Below, one piece after another: positions 60,198 to 64,000 of a DNA stretch of 64,000 nucleotides. The stretch's first letter is position 1, and each line of letters begins with the position of its first letter. The DNA is from a virus. Made by a program: the position numbers and the translations under genes. Location of the stretch: the IMG/VR virus record IMGVR_UViG_3300047362_000301, positions 1 through 64,000 of that record; one strand, 5' to 3'. The notes under the pieces were generated by a model. The model did not search any database. It was not told the origin of the DNA and saw nothing but the letters and a program-made list of their open reading frames with translations.

Positions 60198-60497
60198 ATG
60201 AGTAACGAATTAGGTGTAGACATAGACGGCGATGGAAAGCCAGATTTAAGTTTAGATTTAAAAACTATTATATTAATAATAGGTGGTTTAATATCTATAA
60301 CAATGACTTATACTACTTTGACTGAGCAAATTCAGGTAAACAAAGCTGGTATTGAAGAGGCTAAAAAACTACCGCCTCAACAGTCGCATGAAGTTATAGA
60401 TCAAAAGCTTTTATATCTTGAAGAAATGATGGATAAGCTTGCTGAAGATCATGATAAACGTTTAGATAAACTAGAAGATAAAATTTACAGACGATGA
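60198..60497 (+). CDS. Membrane-anchored coiled-coil protein A, 99 aa
   Basis: A short N-terminal part with an Asp-rich motif (DIDGDGKPDLSLDL, like a calcium loop), one membrane helix (TIILIIGGLISITMTYTTL) and a C-terminal coiled coil (DQKLLYLEEMMDKLAEDHDKRLD). The layout is shared with the next gene. A spanin-like or holin-related role in lysis is possible but unproven. Confidence 0.55.
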   Translation: MSNELGVDIDGDGKPDLSLDLKTIILIIGGLISITMTYTTLTEQIQVNKAGIEEAKKLPPQQSHEVIDQKLLYLEEMMDKLAEDHDKRLDKLEDKIYRR

Positions 60498-60796
60498 AAC
60501 TAGATGAAACATCAAAAGTTCAACTAGATATTAAAACATTGATAGGTGTAGTTGCTGGTATTGTAACTATAGCTGGAATATGGTTTGATCTTACTGCTGA
60601 AATATCTACGCTAGAAAAAGATGTTTCAAGGTTACAATATAATCAAACTTTAAATGATGAATTTAGAATTAAATGGCCTAGAGGTGAAATGGGTGCATTA
60701 CCAGATGATGCAAAGCAAGATTTAAGAATAGAATACTTGCAAAAAGATGTAGAAAAATTACAACAATTAATTGAAGAATTAAAAGAAAAAAAATAG
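60494..60796 (+). CDS. Membrane-anchored coiled-coil protein B, 100 aa
   Basis: A short start, one membrane helix (LIGVVAGIVTIAGIWFDL) and a long coiled coil (STLEKDVSRLQYN, EYLQKDVEKLQQLIEELKEK). Overlaps protein A by 4 bases (ATGA) and has the same architecture (LDIKTLI / LDLKTII before the helix), so the two are paralogues. They probably work as a pair, e.g. in lysis. Confidence 0.55.
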   Translation: MKLDETSKVQLDIKTLIGVVAGIVTIAGIWFDLTAEISTLEKDVSRLQYNQTLNDEFRIKWPRGEMGALPDDAKQDLRIEYLQKDVEKLQQLIEELKEKK

Positions 60797-60839
60797 GATA
60801 AGAAAAAATGGGCACCATACCCAAAAATCCTGTAACAAG

Positions 60840-60871
60840 AAAGGGCCCTCATTACGAGAGCCCTTTTTTTA
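60840..60871. terminator. Bidirectional terminator between late and RNR genes
   Basis: AAAGGGC-(C)CTC-ATTAC-GAG(A)-GCCCTTT followed by more T; the complement also has T-residues. It lies between the converging late (plus) and nrdA (minus) genes and can stop transcription from both sides. Confidence 0.85.
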
Positions 60872-62605
60872 TTATCCATCACAACTAAGACAACCGTCAT
60901 CCATTGCTTGTTCAGCAATATCTCCACGTAATACTGACTCAGTCCGAGTGTAGTATAAGGTTTTAATACCTTTCTTCCAAGCTTCAAAATGTACTTTATT
61001 TATCCACTTAGGCGTGGCAACGCTAGGAAAAGCTAAGTTTAAACTTACGCTTTGATCTATATACTGTTGCCTGATACCTGCTTGATTAATTAATTCTAAT
61101 TGATTAATCTCTTTAAATGTTTTAAATACATCTTTAGCTGGTATATCATTATAAGGACCAACCATAACTTTATTAAGTTCTTTTAGCCCTTGTACTGATC
61201 CTCCGTCTTTTAAGATCTTAGACCAAGTAGTTTCATTATTGATTTTAAGTTTGCGAAAGAGCTTAACCAATGTGGGATTTTTGCGGATGAAAGTACCTTT
61301 AGCACTTTGCTCAGTAAATACATTAGCAGCCCAAGGCTCAATACCAGGAGATACATTACCGCTAAGCTTACTGTTACTAACGGTAGGAGCAATAGCCCTA
61401 AGGTGAGTGTTACGCATCCCAGTGCCGACACACCAAAGAGGTTCGCCAAATTCTTCAGCAAGCGCCATAGAGGCTCTTTCCGATTCAATTTTAATTTGTG
61501 AAAATATTTTACGTGTTTCATATTGTGCTAATAATCCTTCAAATGGTAGGCCCTTTTCTTGTAAATACGTGTGCCAACCTAAAACGCCTAATCCTAAAGC
61601 TCTACCTTTCTCAGCAGATCTTACAGAATTATGAAACCCAACTTTACCCTTGGATCTTTGTATGAACTCTTCTAATACACCGTCTAAAAACCATATAGAA
61701 TCATATATAACATTTGTATGTTTCCATTCATCATATTTAGCTAAGTTTAAACTAGATAAACAACATATAAAACTATGGGATTCATCAGTATGTAATGTAA
61801 TCTCAGAGCATATGTTGGTCATATGTACTTTTAAACCATGCTTTTTGTATGCTGTTGGATTACTCTTGTTTGTATTTCCTTTAAATAAAATATAAGGTTC
61901 TCCAGTTGCTTTACGCTTTTGTAAAAGCTTTCCCCATCGTTTTCTAGCTTTAACATCTCCTGTTTCAACTCGTCGCATGAACTTATCACCGACCACAGCA
62001 CACTGGTGGAGGTTGAGCGACTGACGGTTAACGTCTCCTTTAGGTTCTCTAATTTCGAGCCACTCTTCAAAATCGGGGTGTTCAATATTGATGTTAACTG
62101 ATGCAGCTCCTCGTCGGACAGATCCTTGATTAGTGGCAAGTATTGTTGAATCGTATATCTTACAAAAAGGCACAACGCCGTCAGATGTTCCATTTCCTTT
62201 AATTTTATCGCCAGCGGGTCTGATTTGATTTATACCGATGCCAACTCCACCGCCGTGTTTTGCGAGTAGCATCATCTCTAAGTTTTTAGTTCCTATGTCA
62301 TGTATACTGTCAGCAACATCTATACCAAAACAACTGATCGGCAAACCTCTGTCTGTTCCTGTATTAGACAACACAGGGGATGCAAGACATAACCAACCTG
62401 ACCAAATGTATTCAAAGAATTTTTCAGCCATATCAGGACGTTCTAAACGTCTTGCTACAGTGTTACAAACCCTATGGTAAGCATCTTTAGGTGATTCATC
62501 TTTTAAAAGATAACCACCACCTATAGTTTTTTTATACACATCAGTGTCACCCCAACTAGGGTAATCAACACCTTTTTTCCATTCATTATTCCACATCTGT
62601 TTCAA
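60872..62605 (-). CDS. nrdA: Ribonucleotide reductase class I, large subunit
   Basis: A 577-aa catalytic subunit, short compared with E. coli NrdA (761 aa) because the N-terminal ATP-cone allosteric domain is missing. Active-site elements are present: PISCFGIDV (first redox Cys), NICSE (Asn, radical Cys and Glu), FICCLSSLNL (second redox Cys), TLYYTRTE (radical-transfer Tyr pair) and the C-terminal CLSCDG shuttle pair. Starts are possible at 62605 or 62596. It makes dNDPs for phage DNA with NrdB. Lack of the ATP cone suggests weak feedback control. Confidence 0.92.
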   Translation of the reverse strand: MKQMWNNEWKKGVDYPSWGDTDVYKKTIGGGYLLKDESPKDAYHRVCNTVARRLERPDMAEKFFEYIWSGWLCLASPVLSNTGTDRGLPISCFGIDVADSIHDIGTKNLEMMLLAKHGGGVGIGINQIRPAGDKIKGNGTSDGVVPFCKIYDSTILATNQGSVRRGAASVNINIEHPDFEEWLEIREPKGDVNRQSLNLHQCAVVGDKFMRRVETGDVKARKRWGKLLQKRKATGEPYILFKGNTNKSNPTAYKKHGLKVHMTNICSEITLHTDESHSFICCLSSLNLAKYDEWKHTNVIYDSIWFLDGVLEEFIQRSKGKVGFHNSVRSAEKGRALGLGVLGWHTYLQEKGLPFEGLLAQYETRKIFSQIKIESERASMALAEEFGEPLWCVGTGMRNTHLRAIAPTVSNSKLSGNVSPGIEPWAANVFTEQSAKGTFIRKNPTLVKLFRKLKINNETTWSKILKDGGSVQGLKELNKVMVGPYNDIPAKDVFKTFKEINQLELINQAGIRQQYIDQSVSLNLAFPSVATPKWINKVHFEAWKKGIKTLYYTRTESVLRGDIAEQAMDDGCLSCDG

Positions 62606-62813
62606 ACTTTTTTTCTGGTTGAGCTCTTTTCTCTACATCTTGTAATTCTTCAACTAGCTTTTTCCAGGTATCTTCACCTATATGTAATTGAAAAGCAGTT
62701 AAAGTACCTTTAGACATTATATCTACTTGTTGTAGTTTTTGTATTAAACCATTAACTACATTAGTTAATTGTTCGATCTTTTTTTTCATTAAAATTAATT
62801 CATTTTCTTTCAT
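62586..62813 (-). CDS. Coiled-coil protein between RNR genes, 75 aa
   Basis: MKENELILMKKKIEQLTNVVNGLIQKLQQV, then a charged helix (EDTWKKLVEELQDVEKRAQP). The ATG at 62813 overlaps the TGA of the upstream gene (ATGA), better than the in-frame ATG at 62834. It may assist RNR or be an unrelated passenger; no family recognised. Confidence 0.55.
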   Translation of the reverse strand: MKENELILMKKKIEQLTNVVNGLIQKLQQVDIMSKGTLTAFQLHIGEDTWKKLVEELQDVEKRAQPEKKFETDVE

Positions 62814-63061
62814 GATATAAAATGTTTTAGCCAAGCAATAAGGCCATTAATATTTAAAGCAACTAAGTTCCATTGCTTACGCGATGCTGTTTGTACTCCA
62901 ACACAAATAAAACCAACTATATATAAAGCTGGTTCTATTGTCCATTGTGCTGCTACTAGAAAACCTGCTCCCATATAACCTATACGAGTAGCTAGTCTTT
63001 CACTAGCGTTTAGTTTTCTTTTTCTTTCGATTAAAAATCTTAGTATTTTGTATTTTACCAT
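62810..63061 (-). CDS. Small membrane protein between RNR genes, 83 aa
   Basis: A basic start (YKILRFLIERKRKLNASER), then hydrophobic segments (IGYMGAGFLVAAQWTI, PALYIVGFICVGVQTA), probably two membrane helices. ATGGTAA overlap with the end of nrdB. Function unknown; an insertion within the RNR operon. Confidence 0.6.
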   Translation of the reverse strand: MVKYKILRFLIERKRKLNASERLATRIGYMGAGFLVAAQWTIEPALYIVGFICVGVQTASRKQWNLVALNINGLIAWLKHFIS

Positions 63062-64000
63062 ACATCGTCGAAGTCTTCGCCTTCATTTGCTTTACTATAG
63101 TCAGTCGGCCTAATAGCGAAAAAATCAGTGTGAGTGTGACCCCCAGTAAGATGGTCGAACCAAGCCATTTTGTCAATTGACTTTTGGTCATATTCAAATT
63201 TAAATTTTCCTTCTGCTTTATAGCCCAGTTCTTTAAGTTTATCACCTGTACGTTTTTTAATAAAATGTTTTAGGTCATATTCTGTTATTCCTTCAATATC
63301 ACCCATTTCAAATAACTTACTTATATAAGTCATTTCAGCATTATGCATAGTTAAAGCTGCATCGTATATATGCTCTTTACATTCTTCTTTTAAACCTGGT
63401 ACTTGCGAACACATGTGTCTGAATAATTGACAACCCATTTTACTATGTAATGATTCATCTCTTACAGACCATTTCATTTGTTGGCCAATACCTTTTAATA
63501 AGTTTCTCATTTGAAAACTATAAAGCACAGCAAATGCTGAATATAAACTAACGCCTTCTGCAAATGCAGAAAATGTAGCTAATGATTTACCTATACCTAC
63601 AGGATCATTACCTTCATAAGCTACAAGATTATCAAATCTAGCAGCTGTAGCTGGTTCATGTAAGAAAGCTTCATAGTCTTCAAGACCTAAGGTTTCATTT
63701 AAATAACTATATGCTACTGCGTGAATCGTCTCTTGCGATCCAAACATCATAGCCATCTGTTGTATCTCGTGTTTCGGAAACCAAGATACAACTTTTTGCG
63801 TCCAGTAGTCGGAGACAGCGCATTCGGTTTGTGCGAAGCCGAGTAGTATGTTTCCAACAAGGTTTTTTTCTTTATCATTTAATTGTTCGTTCCAGTCTTT
63901 AAGGTCGCCTGACATAGGTATCTCAGTATGTAACCAAAATGCTTGCGCTTGTTTTAACCAACCTTCAGTGTAATACTCAGGGTATTCAAAAGGCTTGTAC
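63055..64000 (-). CDS. nrdB: Ribonucleotide reductase class I, small subunit (5' end outside window)
   Basis: The radical-bearing subunit, read through the right edge: residues encoded at 63916-64000 (EYPEYYTEGWLKQAQAFWLH) continue the frame, so the ATG at 63915 is internal. Iron ligands and radical Tyr are visible: HTEI, then QETIHAVAY (Glu, His, Tyr), FAEGVSLY (Glu), and DESLH (Glu, His). The C-terminal tail ends NEGEDFDDVW, the acidic tail that docks on NrdA. It supplies dNTP precursors with nrdA. Confidence 0.93.
   Translation of the reverse strand, partial: YKPFEYPEYYTEGWLKQAQAFWLHTEIPMSGDLKDWNEQLNDKEKNLVGNILLGFAQTECAVSDYWTQKVVSWFPKHEIQQMAMMFGSQETIHAVAYSYLNETLGLEDYEAFLHEPATAARFDNLVAYEGNDPVGIGKSLATFSAFAEGVSLYSAFAVLYSFQMRNLLKGIGQQMKWSVRDESLHSKMGCQLFRHMCSQVPGLKEECKEHIYDAALTMHNAEMTYISKLFEMGDIEGITEYDLKHFIKKRTGDKLKELGYKAEGKFKFEYDQKSIDKMAWFDHLTGGHTHTDFFAIRPTDYSKANEGEDFDDVW

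Noticed and set aside
60809-60892. 27-codon ORF (ATGGGCACC...) running through the terminator
   Set aside because: It spans the terminator stem-loop and the end of nrdA; it is more simply explained as non-coding.
61831-62193. 120-aa ORF inside nrdA on the same strand
   Set aside because: Shifted frame of nrdA; the nrdA frame carries all catalytic motifs here.
1-64000. Temperate phage or prophage
   Set aside because: No integrase, excisionase, CI-type repressor, attachment site or flanking bacterial genes are visible; many lytic-phage genes are. Genes beyond the edges could still change this.
1-64000. CRISPR array
   Set aside because: The seven-copy element is the only regularly repeated motif; its copies are hundreds of bases apart with genes between them and no cas genes are present.

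Overview
The window is one piece of a lytic, podovirus-like (short-tailed) phage genome. It is AT-rich and tightly packed, and most neighbouring genes overlap by 1-20 bases (TAATG or ATGA junctions). Genes rarely have a GGAGG-type Shine-Dalgarno site. Starts instead sit behind A/T-only leaders such as AAAATATG, which is typical of phages of Bacteroidetes and points to a (probably marine) flavobacterial host. That host is an inference. Both edges cut through genes: a dCMP-hydroxymethylase-like gene on the left and nrdB on the right.

Left arm (1-12640, all on the minus strand). First come nucleotide and DNA metabolism genes: a dCMP hydroxymethylase-like enzyme, T7-type primase-helicase, SSB, a RecE-like PD-(D/E)XK nuclease, an ERF annealing protein, a sigma factor paired with an HTH protein, a 3D-domain protein and an ATP-dependent DNA ligase. 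From about 7.7 to 12.6 kb follows a field of very small, mostly unrecognised genes, mixed with tRNA-Gln, an initiator-like tRNA-Met, a ~300-nt structured RNA ending in a tRNA-like 3' end and a tRNA-like minihelix. Seven copies of an exactly spaced bipartite element (ACAAACTAAATACGA-N8-GGATAATA, read on the minus strand) lie in front of genes here and look like phage promoters.

A divergent 0.4-kb control region (12637-13022) separates this from the right arm (13023-60796, plus strand). The right arm starts with five or six large tail-fibre genes sharing two kinds of N-terminal anchor, two of them with C-terminal S74-type chaperone domains. Then come phage-encoded groEL and groES (in reversed order), a winged-helix protein, an M15 endolysin, many small basic proteins, a possible zincin, a 3TM holin and a protein that looks like two GroES domains in tandem. 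The virion module follows: small terminase candidate, TerL, portal, scaffold, major capsid protein, connector and tail proteins, a GNAT protein, and three internal virion/ejection proteins, the last one 2,499 residues long. Two paralogous membrane-coiled-coil proteins close the arm.

A bidirectional terminator (about 60840-60871) separates the late genes from a convergent minus-strand operon for class I ribonucleotide reductase (nrdB, two small genes, nrdA). No integrase, repressor, CRISPR array, reverse transcriptase or DNA polymerase is seen; the polymerase probably lies outside the window. The most interesting leads are the dCMP-hydroxymethylase signature, the seven-copy promoter-like element, the unclassified structured RNAs, and the three GroEL/GroES-type genes.
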